From a virus, in IMG/VR virus record IMGVR_UViG_3300032240_001328, positions 1-33,081 of that record: DNA of 33,081 nucleotides; one strand, given 5' to 3'. The notes under the pieces are model-generated. The model saw nothing but the letters and a program-made list of their open reading frames with translations, was not told where the DNA came from and ran no database searches. Below, piece by piece: positions 24,401 to 30,083 of the stretch. The translations under genes were made by a program, and so were the position numbers. Positions within the stretch are counted from its first letter, which is position 1. The number at the start of each line of letters is the position of its first letter.

Positions 24401-24653
24401 CTTGTTTGAGCCAAATGATAAGACAACACGTGATCAAATCAAACGTGTGATCGAAGGTGCGATCAATGACCTAGTTGCTAAACGTGGTATTTACGACTAC
24501 TTGGTTGTATGTGATGAAACAAACAACACACCGACTCGTATTGCAAGAAATGAACTTTATGTTGATATTGCAATTGAGCCAGTTAAAGCTGTTGAATTCA
24601 TCTACATTCCAATTAGATTAAAGAACCCAGGCGACATTAAGGCCGGAGTATAA
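21441..24653 (+). CDS. 18: Tail sheath protein, T4 gp18-like, much enlarged
   Basis: 1070 residues against 659 in T4. The N-terminus (SPGLQISVVNESQYIPAGIGSVPLVILATEQDKT) and the C-terminal 300 residues (WFAPAGARRGVVDNAS, YVNPITQLPGIGIVAYGQKT, RVNVARLVNYIRSILASVG, an FEPNDKTTRDQIKRVIEGAIND segment, VEFIYIPIRL) are diagnostic of contractile sheath subunits. The sheath polymerises around the gp19 tube and contracts to drive it through the envelope. The extra length is in the middle. Residues about 225-300 (ISINGTTVSVTGTTIASVVSAIN) and about 430-520 (TYTVAGSEMTETATVTIGG) look like two related beta domains reminiscent of flagellin-hook IN-type repeats. Several GxxW...W segments (GTYWFDIGSTAWG, GTLWFWGN, GDLWINTS, EIYRWNGTKW at 640-649) frame them. 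These are probably surface-exposed insertions. A hairpin follows the stop. Confidence 0.93.
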   Translation: MALVSPGLQISVVNESQYIPAGIGSVPLVILATEQDKTVFGGTASGTTKDMAGKLQIFTSQRDLITALGYPNFETTSAGTPVHGSEINEYGLLASYSTLGSCNRLYAIRADIDLKQLQNSGARPIGEPDNGTYWFDIGSTAWGINEWNAGTQSFVVKKPLIITSADNAPPILGIPTPLDSLGTVGSYAITALDVNNFTWYKDAEGWLRVGTTAWQAALPAVTGTSSGSVTPASISINGTTVSVTGTTIASVVSAINSASITGVTAQTTTAGTLALYITSASASDGSTADGLATIADVGQGTLLADVGLMAETYSSPQLHFGNYVSVPAWRTTDAYPAPNGSIWAKTTPLGGGLNIGLKQYNADTGMFAKVAVNSFGTEAESLYGLDPGAGGYNIPANSIYIKYDNLERNTLNYRLFTRRAVGATKVTGTVPNSPMVFNSGDEFSVTYTVAGSEMTETATVTIGGTSAAAFVASFLAAGLPRLSAQIEQTGAITLMHEDGGSIVVANTTGTPLTTAGFTTSTPHVRLNHNGVGLLLSNWAPLNTYTVSAVTPYNDPMDGTLWFWGNVDDNDIMINDGTSWKGYRNLANDARGYNLTATDPMGPIVAASAPPRIGGQSDGGNLVAGDLWINTSAIALNNFPEIYRWNGTKWVLIDNKDKITSNGVVFADARWSADGMVDPVTGAIATIADLTTVDYVDLDCPDYRLYPRGTLLYNTRRSSNNVKKWVGQVFTEAAYPEDNLTGIQPGTWVTASGLKEDGSPYAGTSAQRAMVVKAMHAAIDNNTVIREDNYQFNLIAAPGYWETIDNMVALNNDRKNTAFVIGDTPMHLTSNIVDITTWANNTDGYGLANNDMYLGVYYPSGQATEPLTGNTVAVPASHMMLRTFIHNDNVSYPWFAPAGARRGVVDNASAIGFINPATGGFVRTGVNQGLRDALYSLYVNPITQLPGIGIVAYGQKTRAAAGGAMDRVNVARLVNYIRSILASVGNAYLFEPNDKTTRDQIKRVIEGAINDLVAKRGIYDYLVVCDETNNTPTRIARNELYVDIAIEPVKAVEFIYIPIRLKNPGDIKAGV

Positions 24654-24660
24654 TATAGGT

Positions 24661-24690
24661 AGTTAATGAGGTAGTAATGCCTCATTAACT
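24661..24690 (+). terminator. Stem-loop after gp18, possible weak terminator
   Basis: The perfect 11-bp inverted repeat AGTTAATGAGG (24661-24671) / CCTCATTAACT (24680-24690) has an 8-base loop and begins 7 bases after the gp18 stop. It is followed by CTTATC rather than a T-run, so it may act as an RNA-stabilising or processing hairpin more than as a terminator. Confidence 0.55.
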
Positions 24691-24703
24691 CTTATCAATT
24701 ATT

Positions 24704-24711
24704 GGTAAATA
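24704..24711 (+). promoter_or_regulatory. T4-like late promoter element (GGTAAATA) for gp19
   Basis: TAAATA at 24706-24711, 24 bases before the gp19 ATG, with AGAGGA (24722-24727) as Shine-Dalgarno. It gives the tail tube its own late promoter, separate from the sheath. Confidence 0.6.
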
Positions 24712-24735
24712 TACATATAGCAGAGGATTAATAAA

Positions 24736-25356
24736 ATGACAACAGCATCACTAAGCAAATTTACAGTACCTTTAGCAACTGATCAATCAGCAAGCTCTCA
24801 AGGTCTGTTGATGCCTAAACTAAAGTTCCGCTTCCGTGCAAGCTTCGACGGATTTGGTGTTACTACAGACAGAACAGAACTTACAAAACAAGTTATGGAT
24901 ATTAAACGTCCTAGCTTAAACTTCAATCCAATTACCATCGACGTATACAACTCAAAAGTATATCTACAAGGTAAACCAGAATGGCAAGAAGTTACAGTTC
25001 AATTGCGCGATGATGCGGGTGGTAATGTAAGTCGCTTGGTTGGCGAGCAAGTACAGAAACAGTTTGACTTCTTGGAGCAAGCTAGTGCGGCTTCTGGCAT
25101 TGACTACAAGTTTACACTACGTTACGAAGTACTAGATGGCGGCAACGGCGCAAATGGTGTTAACATTCTTGAAACATGGGAAATGTATGGTTGCTTGATC
25201 AGCCAAGTTGACTATGGTGATATGAACTACGCAACTAACGATCCAGCAACTATCCAGTTAACTATTCGTTACGATAATGCACTACAAACTCCATTGGCAA
25301 CAGGTGGTATTGGTGCCGCAGTTGGACGTACACTAGGCACAGTTATTACTGGTTAA
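24736..25356 (+). CDS. 19: Tail tube protein, T4 gp19-like
   Basis: 206 residues (T4: 163). Recognised by LMPKLKFRFRASFDGFG near residue 25, TKQVMDIKRPSLNFNPITIDVYNSKVYLQGKPEWQEVTVQLRDD, the KQFDFLEQASAASGIDYKFTLRYEVLDGG stretch, and the C-terminal LETWEMYGCLISQVDYGDMNYATNDPATIQLTIRYDNA strand pair of phage tube proteins. Subunits form stacked hexameric rings that are the inner tube for DNA passage. The strong Shine-Dalgarno and private promoter fit high expression. The N-terminal 20 residues (Ser/Thr/Ala-rich) are an extension relative to T4. A strong terminator follows the stop. Confidence 0.93.
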   Translation: MTTASLSKFTVPLATDQSASSQGLLMPKLKFRFRASFDGFGVTTDRTELTKQVMDIKRPSLNFNPITIDVYNSKVYLQGKPEWQEVTVQLRDDAGGNVSRLVGEQVQKQFDFLEQASAASGIDYKFTLRYEVLDGGNGANGVNILETWEMYGCLISQVDYGDMNYATNDPATIQLTIRYDNALQTPLATGGIGAAVGRTLGTVITG

Positions 25357-25374
25357 TCACTAGAAATAAAAAAC

Positions 25375-25401
25375 AAGCCCGGTTTTATTCCGGGCTTTTT
25401 T
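25375..25401 (+). terminator. Rho-independent terminator after gp19
   Basis: AAGCCCGG (25375-25382) pairs with CCGGGCTT (25390-25397) around a 7-base loop, with six Ts at the 3' side and A-rich sequence upstream. It isolates the gp19 transcript from the following gene. Confidence 0.92.
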
Positions 25402-25405
25402 AACG

Positions 25406-25413
25406 GCTAAATA
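25406..25413 (+). promoter_or_regulatory. T4-like late element 5 bases before ATG
   Basis: GCTAAATA sits directly after the gp19 terminator. TAAATA (25408-25413) is followed by exactly 5 bases and the ATG at 25419. No Shine-Dalgarno is present, so the late RNA would start at or beside the ATG. Confidence 0.55.
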
Positions 25414-25418
25414 TTACT

Positions 25419-26972
25419 ATGGCCAGCCTTATAAACGATTTCTTACACTCATTTACGACCAGCGATAATCTGCGCGATTTTCAACATGCGTCTAGAATCT
25501 TCACAGACAATAATTATCGACTAAGTCCCAAGTATGGGTTTTTATTCCATGTTGCGTTTGATATCAATGACGAGTTGTCGAGTGTTGATAGAGATAATAG
25601 ATTAGAAATGGGGATGTTGGTCAAAACTGTAGACTTACCAAAGTTTACAATAGAGAATAAAGTTTTTAATGCATACGGAAGAACAAACGTAGTACAAAAT
25701 AAATTAAAATACGATCAATTAAATCTTACCTTCCACGATGACTCTGCAGACCTAATTAGAGATTTTTGGTATAGTTATTTTAATTATTACTATCGCGACT
25801 CTGACTACGGAGAATCAATCTACCAACAGCCGTCTAAGTATAAGTCTCGAATGATGCAGGATTGGGGTTACACTCCTGCATATTATAGTTCTAGTACCAT
25901 GGCATCGGCGCAATATTTACGTTCTATTAGAATATATAGTTTGCACCAAAAGCGTTTTAGTGAATATGTTTTAATTAATCCAACAATAGTTGCATTTAGA
26001 CACGGGCAACACGCCAATGGTGAAAATACAAACTTAATGGAACATACCATGACCATTGCGTATGAGACTGTAAAATACTATACAGGTTATGTAACTGAAA
26101 ATACTGTAGTTGGTTTTGCAGACTTGCACTATGATAAAACTCCTAGCCCTTTAACTCCAGCCGGTGGTGGAACTAATAGTGTTTTTGGACCAGGTGGCGC
26201 ATTAGGAACAGTGGACGAAGTTATTAACGATTTGAGTAATGGTAACTTTTTAAGTGCAATACTTAAAGGTGGACGTGCTATCGCTAGTGGAAGATTCAAT
26301 AATCTTGGTGCAAAGAGTTTGGCTGAAATTGGATCCATGGCAAGAAACGTACTGCGTGGTGGAAACCCCTTACAATCAATAAATGTACCAAGTATTTTTG
26401 GTAACGGTATGAAAGGTGGTAGTGGACTTGCTGGATTATTAGGCGGTGTAGCAGGAGGTGCTGGCATTGCTGGATTACTGGGTGGCGCATCAGGATTTTT
26501 TAGAGGCGCAAAAGGAGCACAGGGAATTCCTGGAATTGGTGGACTATTGTCTGGTGGTGGATTTGGTGGCGGTGCCAATGGAGTGAATGCTAATTTAACA
26601 AGAGCAATCCCAGGACTAGGCGCACTAGCAGGCGGCCTTGCGTTAACAGGTGCAGTGACTACTGGCGGACGAAACGTCACAGGTGGTGGTAGTCTATTGT
26701 CTTTAGCAAACTCTAATCTGTTAAAAAATCCTTTTACTACAGCCGGGCAAACAAGAAGTATATTCCCCAAGGATGCGGCAACGGGCTTGGCTATTAACAC
26801 ACCAAGAGAAGTAACACCAAATGAAGAGTCGGCAATCAATGGATTAGACATGTATCCAGATGGCAGTGATATTAATATGAACGACGGATGGGATATGGCA
26901 TCAGAACAAGATGATTTATTCTTACAAGATAGCGAAGGCGACTCTAATGAAGATTGGACTGGGTGGGCATAA
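25419..26972 (+). CDS. Second tail-tube-like protein with Gly-rich hydrophobic region and acidic tail
   Basis: 517 residues. Residues about 38-235 look like a diverged tube-fold domain: KYGFLFHVAFDIN, MLVKTVDLPKFTIENKVFNAYGRTNVVQNK, LKYDQLNLTFHDDSADLIRDFWYSYFNYYYRDSDYG and LINPTIVAFRHGQHAN. In T4-like phages such a domain occurs in the tube and in baseplate tube-initiator/cap proteins (gp54, gp48). I cannot say which this is. The middle (about 333-391) is unusual: Gly/Ala/Leu-rich and hydrophobic (GLAGLLGGVAGGAGIAGLLGG), possibly membrane-active. The last 55 residues are strongly acidic and Asn/Asp-rich. Its position between gp19 and gp4 supports a tail-structure role. The start lacks a Shine-Dalgarno; the late element 5 bases upstream suggests a leaderless mRNA. 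Confidence 0.65.
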   Translation: MASLINDFLHSFTTSDNLRDFQHASRIFTDNNYRLSPKYGFLFHVAFDINDELSSVDRDNRLEMGMLVKTVDLPKFTIENKVFNAYGRTNVVQNKLKYDQLNLTFHDDSADLIRDFWYSYFNYYYRDSDYGESIYQQPSKYKSRMMQDWGYTPAYYSSSTMASAQYLRSIRIYSLHQKRFSEYVLINPTIVAFRHGQHANGENTNLMEHTMTIAYETVKYYTGYVTENTVVGFADLHYDKTPSPLTPAGGGTNSVFGPGGALGTVDEVINDLSNGNFLSAILKGGRAIASGRFNNLGAKSLAEIGSMARNVLRGGNPLQSINVPSIFGNGMKGGSGLAGLLGGVAGGAGIAGLLGGASGFFRGAKGAQGIPGIGGLLSGGGFGGGANGVNANLTRAIPGLGALAGGLALTGAVTTGGRNVTGGGSLLSLANSNLLKNPFTTAGQTRSIFPKDAATGLAINTPREVTPNEESAINGLDMYPDGSDINMNDGWDMASEQDDLFLQDSEGDSNEDWTGWA

Positions 26973-27349
26973 TGGCACAAGTAACAAATTTAGGATCAAT
27001 TGATCTTAGTAAAAATAAAACATCGTCTACGCAGACCTATTTTAACAATTACTTCAACGGGTCATTTACAGTAAGTCCAAATGTCAATGATGCTATCGTT
27101 GGTTTTTTTGAAAAAGTCACTGGTGAAAAAGAATCTGCAAAAGTACTGGCTACATCAATTATCTATACAGCAGTTGCACAGAATATGGATCCGATGAAAA
27201 TCATGGATCAGTTTTTTAAGATGAGTTCCGGAGAACTTAATGCATACCTAATTGTGTTTTTAAATTTAAATAGAAGAAACACAAGTCTACTTGGTATGAA
27301 AAATATTCCATTAAGCAACGACTATGTCAAGCGAACCATAATGGTGTAA
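26972..27349 (+). CDS. Small conserved T4-like structural-cluster protein
   Basis: 125 residues from ATG 26972, which overlaps the preceding stop by one base (TAATG). An upstream in-frame TTG at 26954 is less likely. The N-terminal 30 residues are polar (SKNKTSSTQTYFNNYF). Residues 35-125 form a helical domain with DAIVGFFEKVTGEKESAKVLATSIIYTAVAQNMDPMKIMDQF and MSSGELNAYLIVFLNLNRRNTSLLG, ending YVKRTIMV. The domain pattern is one I associate with small proteins near gp4 in marine T4-like phages, but no function is assigned. It is the middle gene of a tight three-gene set; the next gene starts one base after its stop. An assembly factor or small tail/baseplate part is possible. Confidence 0.6.
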   Translation: MAQVTNLGSIDLSKNKTSSTQTYFNNYFNGSFTVSPNVNDAIVGFFEKVTGEKESAKVLATSIIYTAVAQNMDPMKIMDQFFKMSSGELNAYLIVFLNLNRRNTSLLGMKNIPLSNDYVKRTIMV

Positions 27350-27350
27350 T

Positions 27351-27785
27351 ATGGCCAAATATGCACAAGGCAAATTTGACATAAAAAACCCAGAAAAGTA
27401 TATAGGCAACAAAACGCCAACATACAGATCCGGGTGGGAATTTACATTTATGCAATTCTGTGACAACAACCCAGCGGTACTACAGTGGGCAAGTGAAGCA
27501 ATACATATTCCTTATCGTAATCCGTTTACAAACAAAAATACTATCTACGTTCCAGACTTTTTAATGATATATCAAGACAAGTCTGGAAAGACTCACGCTG
27601 AGTTAATTGAAGTAAAGCCGCAAGCACAGACCACAATGGAGTCTGCACGTTCTGTTAGAGACAAGGCCGCTGTAGCATTAAACATGGCCAAATGGCAGGC
27701 CGCAAATGCCTGGTGTAAAAATAACGGAATGACGTTTCGGATAGTTACGGAGAACCAAATTTTCCATCAAGGAAAAGCACGGTAA
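27351..27785 (+). CDS. 4: Head completion protein, T4 gp4-like (PD-(D/E)xK nuclease fold)
   Basis: 144 residues (T4 gp4: 150). The N-terminal motif KYIGNKTPTYRSGWEFTFMQFCDNNPAVLQWASE (about 16-49) is the gp4 signature. IPYRNP is followed by YVPDF (D69) and ELIEVKP (E87-x-K89), which together give a PD-(D/E)xK catalytic set, so nuclease activity is expected. T4 gp4 (also called gp50) finishes the DNA-filled head before tail joining. A C-terminal helix (RDKAAVALNMAKWQAANAWCKNNG) completes the fold. It starts one base after the previous stop. Its TAA stop is part of the TAAATA element before the next gene. Confidence 0.9.
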   Translation: MAKYAQGKFDIKNPEKYIGNKTPTYRSGWEFTFMQFCDNNPAVLQWASEAIHIPYRNPFTNKNTIYVPDFLMIYQDKSGKTHAELIEVKPQAQTTMESARSVRDKAAVALNMAKWQAANAWCKNNGMTFRIVTENQIFHQGKAR

Positions 27786-27793
27786 ATACGTGC
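27777..27793 (+). promoter_or_regulatory. Small hairpin with TAAATA in the loop, immediately before the gp16-like ATG
   Basis: GCACG (27777-27781) pairs with CGTGC (27789-27793). The loop GTAAATA contains TAAATA (27783-27788), which is followed by exactly 5 bases and the ATG at 27794. AAGGA (27769-27773) lies upstream of the hairpin, 20 bases from the ATG. It may be a leaderless late start, or the hairpin may bring the distant Shine-Dalgarno close to the ATG, as reported for T4 gene 38. Confidence 0.5.
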
Positions 27794-28270
27794 ATGACTA
27801 AGAAACTTGAAGAACTATTTAATTTGCCCGAACCCACAACGGACAAAGAAGAAGAATCTATAAAAACAATTGAACAACATCAATCAATGATTGACAGTGT
27901 CAATGACGCCATTGATAAAATTGATGCCGCACTTCCTGGTGTTAGAGATCTTGACACAGCAGATGCAGAATTTGACGAACTATCAAATTTGGCCAGAACC
28001 AAAGCAGAAGACCTTATGGACTTGGGCATGAACGTTGAAGCACGTTACGCTGGATCCATATTACAAACTGCTGGTGTACTGCTAGGACATGCTATTACAG
28101 CCAAACAGGCCAAGATGGACAAAAAGTTGAGGATGATTGATCTGCAACTTAAAAAACTTAGACTTGATAAAACAGCACCTCCCGAAGGTTCAATTGAACA
28201 ACCAATCGATGGCAAAGGTGTAGTACTGGACCGTAACGAACTTCTGGCTCAGATCTTAGGTAAGAAATGA
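27794..28270 (+). CDS. 16: Probable small terminase subunit, T4 gp16-like
   Basis: 158 residues (T4 gp16: 164). The N-terminal part is acidic and helical (LEELFNLPEP...EEESIKTIEQHQSM). The core has two helices, LDTADAEFDELSNLARTKAEDLMDLGMNVEARYAGSIL and an LLGHAITAKQAKMDKKLRMIDLQLKKLRLDK segment. The C-terminal tail ends VVLDRNELLAQILGKK. Length, the helical hairpin core and its basic, Leu/Lys-rich end fit T4-like small terminases, which recognise DNA and stimulate the gp17 packaging motor. gp17 is not in this window. No DNA-binding motif is diagnostic by eye, so identity is probable, not certain. Its last bases overlap the next gene (ATGA). Confidence 0.65.
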   Translation: MTKKLEELFNLPEPTTDKEEESIKTIEQHQSMIDSVNDAIDKIDAALPGVRDLDTADAEFDELSNLARTKAEDLMDLGMNVEARYAGSILQTAGVLLGHAITAKQAKMDKKLRMIDLQLKKLRLDKTAPPEGSIEQPIDGKGVVLDRNELLAQILGKK

Positions 28271-29484
28271 AAATAAACGTTCGTTATGCAGACGATGCAA
28301 ATGTCAACTACGACTTTGTGCATATTTTAGAATATTTAGAGCTGTATCAGCTGAGCGAAACGTTTGCTACTGGTGACATAAAAAATTTTAAAATAAACAA
28401 CCAATTTGGTCCAGTTGCGGGCGAAACAAACATAACAGTAATGTATTGGGCAAATGTATTCCGTGTGCCCGAGTCAGCAGTGGGACCAGACGAATATCTA
28501 ATTGTTAACTGCTACACCGAAGCAGGCAACATACTGACAGATAATTTTGCAAATGCACTAAAGAAGTTTAAATGTAAAAAATTATTTTTGTTAGTGAATG
28601 GGTATTGGGACAAAGATATCTTCAAATACGATCTAGACTACGAAATAATGTACTGGCCATTTTGGTTAAAAAGTTACTCTGCCAGCATATTAAATCCACA
28701 AGACATAAATTTTTGGCAACTAAGCCAACACAACAAACAGACACTGACACCTACTAAAGATTTCAATCTACTAATGGGCAAGTATCGAAAAGAACGACAC
28801 ATGATGGCAGTAAAAATGAACGAAGCAGGATTGTTGGATCACGGCATTGTTAGTTATAAAAACCAACACAAGCCTAGTCCAGATTTTGCCAGCTACTCGT
28901 GGAACAACGGTTTTGATCAGTTTTTACTAAAATCCTATAACATAGCTTCAGTACCAGACCTGTCAAAACCATTGCCCGATGATGTGCAGTTGCTCAAAGA
29001 TCGATGGCCATTTGCTGGCACCTTTGACAAGTTTCAAAGTCCATATGGAACACGAGTCATTAGAAGTTTGGATCATGTGCTACCTATCAAATTGACTTTG
29101 TTGACAAAGTTTAGTGTGGTAGTAGAAACCAGTGTGTTTAACAACAACTTCCATATTACAGAAAAACTAATACGACCCATAATACTGAAGCATCCGTTTT
29201 TGGCATTCAGCAGTAAAGGGTTTTTGAAATACCTACAGCAAATTGGGTTTAAAACATTTAGCCCAATTGTTGATGAAAGTTATGACGATATAGAAGACAT
29301 AGAAGAAAGATGTGCGGCCATAGTAGCAGAAACAAAACGTCTAGTAGAAACTGACTCTATTGTCAATAATAAAGACGAAATTGAAGCCATATGTCAGCAT
29401 AATTACCAGGTTTTATGCAGTATGCACACCTACTTTTCTGATTGTGTATCAGAAATTAATAAGCAACTTTTAATAAATAATTGA
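28267..29484 (+). CDS. Glycosyltransferase-like protein
   Basis: 405 residues; ATG overlaps the preceding stop (ATGA), so it is coupled to the gp16-like gene. The N-terminal 150 residues alternate hydrophobic strands with polar loops (YLIVNCYTEAGN, KKLFLLVNGYWDK, DYEIMYWPFWLK), consistent with a Rossmann-type half. Residues about 163-185 hold NLLMGKYRKERHMMAVKMNEAGLL. Residues about 282-345 hold SVVVETSVFNNNFHITEKLIRPIIL, then HPFLAFSSKGFLKYLQQIGFKTF and DESYDD. The ITEK...PI...HPF pattern resembles the C-terminal donor-binding part of GT10/exostosin-like enzymes, as in many marine-phage proteins. A role in modifying virion, host glycan or DNA bases is possible; donor and acceptor are unknown. 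Its presence inside a packaging/structural operon is unusual. Confidence 0.45.
   Translation: MKINVRYADDANVNYDFVHILEYLELYQLSETFATGDIKNFKINNQFGPVAGETNITVMYWANVFRVPESAVGPDEYLIVNCYTEAGNILTDNFANALKKFKCKKLFLLVNGYWDKDIFKYDLDYEIMYWPFWLKSYSASILNPQDINFWQLSQHNKQTLTPTKDFNLLMGKYRKERHMMAVKMNEAGLLDHGIVSYKNQHKPSPDFASYSWNNGFDQFLLKSYNIASVPDLSKPLPDDVQLLKDRWPFAGTFDKFQSPYGTRVIRSLDHVLPIKLTLLTKFSVVVETSVFNNNFHITEKLIRPIILKHPFLAFSSKGFLKYLQQIGFKTFSPIVDESYDDIEDIEERCAAIVAETKRLVETDSIVNNKDEIEAICQHNYQVLCSMHTYFSDCVSEINKQLLINN
29472..29479 (+). promoter_or_regulatory. T4-like late promoter element (AATAAATA)
   Basis: AATAAATA overlaps the end of the 405-aa gene, 22 bases before the ATG at 29502. AGAGGA (29486-29491) is the Shine-Dalgarno. 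This spacing supports 29502 as the true start. Confidence 0.6.
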
Positions 29485-29501
29485 TAGAGGATTGTCCAAT
29501 C

Positions 29502-30083
29502 ATGAAAACATATACCAATTACTTGGCACAAAGCAAGAAAACTTACCAGTTCAGAGTTAAAGTGGCTGGAGACTACACAGAGAAGCTACAAGAGCGTATT
29601 CAGTCTGCACTAGATGCATTTAGTGTTGCCAGCGTAGGCAAAATTAAAAGATTACCTATTCAAGAATATGCTGAATTCCCACAAATGGGCAATGTAGAAA
29701 TTCATGTAATTGAAGTTGAACTAGATTACCCAACTAACCCGCCACAGCTGACACAGCTGATACATGAGCGTGTGGGTATTCCAATTCAGTGCTTGAGTGT
29801 ACGTACTGCTCTAGAAGATGCAGAAGCCATTGCCGCAATGCCTACACCACGTAAGAAGGCCGCACTAGAAACTCCAGAACTTGAAGAAGCACCAGGTGGC
29901 CAGGCACTGGTAGGACAGGCCCGCAGAGACAGCCTATTGAAAGAATTAATGACACGTGAATACGAATTTGCGGCCAAGAGTGAAGCAGATAAAAAAACAA
30001 CCAATGAATTACCACAGGGCAATACCAGTCCTGTTGGCACAAGTCAGACCAAAATCACAAGCCCAGTTAAAGGAACAAAATAA
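29502..30083 (+). CDS. Conserved structural-cluster protein with MKTYTNYLAQ N-terminus
   Basis: 193 residues from ATG 29502; an in-frame TTG at 29481 is rejected because the Shine-Dalgarno and late element fit 29502. Residues 1-95 form an alpha/beta domain: YQFRVKVAGDYTEKLQERIQSALDAF, MGNVEIHVIEVELDYPTNPPQ, and LTQLIHERVGIPIQCLSVRTALE. The rest is low-complexity and Glu/Lys/Thr/Pro-rich (about 105-193), with a helical LLKELMTREYEFAAKSEADKK part. The first ten residues resemble T4 capsid-targeting peptides (MKTYQEFIAE) but lack the final Glu. It is followed by, and overlaps by one base, the 709-aa gene. A prohead-core or internal-head role is a guess from the N-terminus and neighbours. Confidence 0.55.
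   Translation: MKTYTNYLAQSKKTYQFRVKVAGDYTEKLQERIQSALDAFSVASVGKIKRLPIQEYAEFPQMGNVEIHVIEVELDYPTNPPQLTQLIHERVGIPIQCLSVRTALEDAEAIAAMPTPRKKAALETPELEEAPGGQALVGQARRDSLLKELMTREYEFAAKSEADKKTTNELPQGNTSPVGTSQTKITSPVKGTK

Noticed and set aside
24661-24690. Perfect inverted repeat after gp18 as an attachment or operator site.
   Set aside because: Its position 7 bases after a stop and before a new promoter is more simply explained as an RNA stem-loop at the end of a unit.
26954-26971. TTG start for the 125-aa gene.
   Set aside because: ATG at 26972 overlaps the preceding stop in the TAATG pattern common in this window.
29481-29501. TTG start for the 193-aa gene.
   Set aside because: AGAGGA and a late element are correctly placed for ATG 29502, and the extension lies over the Shine-Dalgarno.
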